This document shows, piece by piece, positions 50,130 through 50,152 of a DNA stretch of 50,152 bases. Source of the stretch: Halodesulfovibrio sp. GTDB taxonomy: Bacteria; Desulfobacterota; Desulfovibrionia; Desulfovibrionales; Desulfovibrionaceae. The position numbers were made by a program, and so were the translations under genes. Below the pieces are notes generated by a model, which made no database searches, was not told the origin of the DNA, and saw nothing but the letters and a program-made list of their open reading frames with translations. The DNA lies in the NCBI RefSeq assembly GCF_015482765.1, contig NZ_JADMLB010000069.1, forward strand, positions 1-50,152. Direction: 5' to 3'. The stretch's first letter is position 1; each line of letters starts with the position of its first letter.

Positions 50130-50152
50130 TTTATGCGGAGCCGTAGTTAAGT

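Overview
The window comes from the chromosome of a sulfate-reducing bacterium of the Desulfovibrio type. The direct evidence is dsrA-dsrB-dsrD (dissimilatory sulfite reductase and its activator) with a dsrN-like siroheme amidase gene. A cytochrome c3-like gene heads an rnfCDGEAB-apbE operon, and a SahR-type regulator precedes ahcY. There is also a Re-citrate-synthase-like gene and a porin of the type common in Desulfovibrio. Base composition looks well below that of classical Desulfovibrio (by eye, mid-40s % GC), which suits a marine low-GC relative such as Halodesulfovibrio. That genus-level guess is an inference. I see no insertion sequence, prophage or CRISPR array.

Layout. 1-3.8 kb, minus strand: a Fur/PerR-type regulator, moaC, dnaJ, rpoZ and a DUF4340 membrane-anchored protein. 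4.2-5.9 kb, plus strand: a TtcA-like PP-loop protein and an M23 peptidase. 6.2-7.9 kb, minus: a CoA-disulfide/polysulfide reductase fused to rhodanese. 8.6-15.0 kb, minus: the cytochrome c-rnfCDGEAB-apbE operon. 15.4-21.6 kb: a CheW-like protein, a Ros/MucR regulator, a 0.9 kb AT-rich gap, two cobalamin genes (cbiA-type, cbiC), a DEAD-box helicase and an unknown protein. 21.9-23.8 kb: tRNA-Ala, a 51-residue DUF1508-like protein, and an Fe-S protein/cytochrome b-like pair. 24-27 kb, minus: a DctP-DctQ-DctM TRAP transporter divergent from a MerR-like regulator. 28.6-36.8 kb: a MOSC protein, ahcY-sahR, two tandem flavin monooxygenase-like genes, a FUSC membrane protein and a DUF721/DciA protein. 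37-41.3 kb, minus: dsrN and dsrABD. 41.8-45.1 kb, plus: a small unknown protein with a possible leader peptide, an unknown helical protein and the Re-citrate-synthase-like protein with a C-terminal Cache/PDC-like domain. 45.2-50.1 kb: RlpA-SPOR, IHF, HIT, a radical SAM protein, a porin and tRNA-Val.

How it fits together. DsrAB reduces sulfite, DsrD activates it, and the dsrN product probably amidates its siroheme. The Rnf complex should link the ferredoxin pool to an ion gradient. Its RnfC lacks the usual NADH/FMN motif and it is encoded with a multihaem cytochrome, so its partner may be a periplasmic cytochrome pool rather than NAD. The reductase-rhodanese fusion fits sulfane-sulfur handling. 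AhcY and SahR recycle and sense S-adenosylhomocysteine.

Most worth a second look: a cluster of DnaA-box-like repeats at 23.91-24.02 kb; the divergent RnfC and RnfD; the synthase-Cache fusion with its overlapping unknown partner; the leader ORF plus hairpin beside dsr; paired operator-like repeats before the TRAP genes; and a possible small RNA near 8.05 kb.
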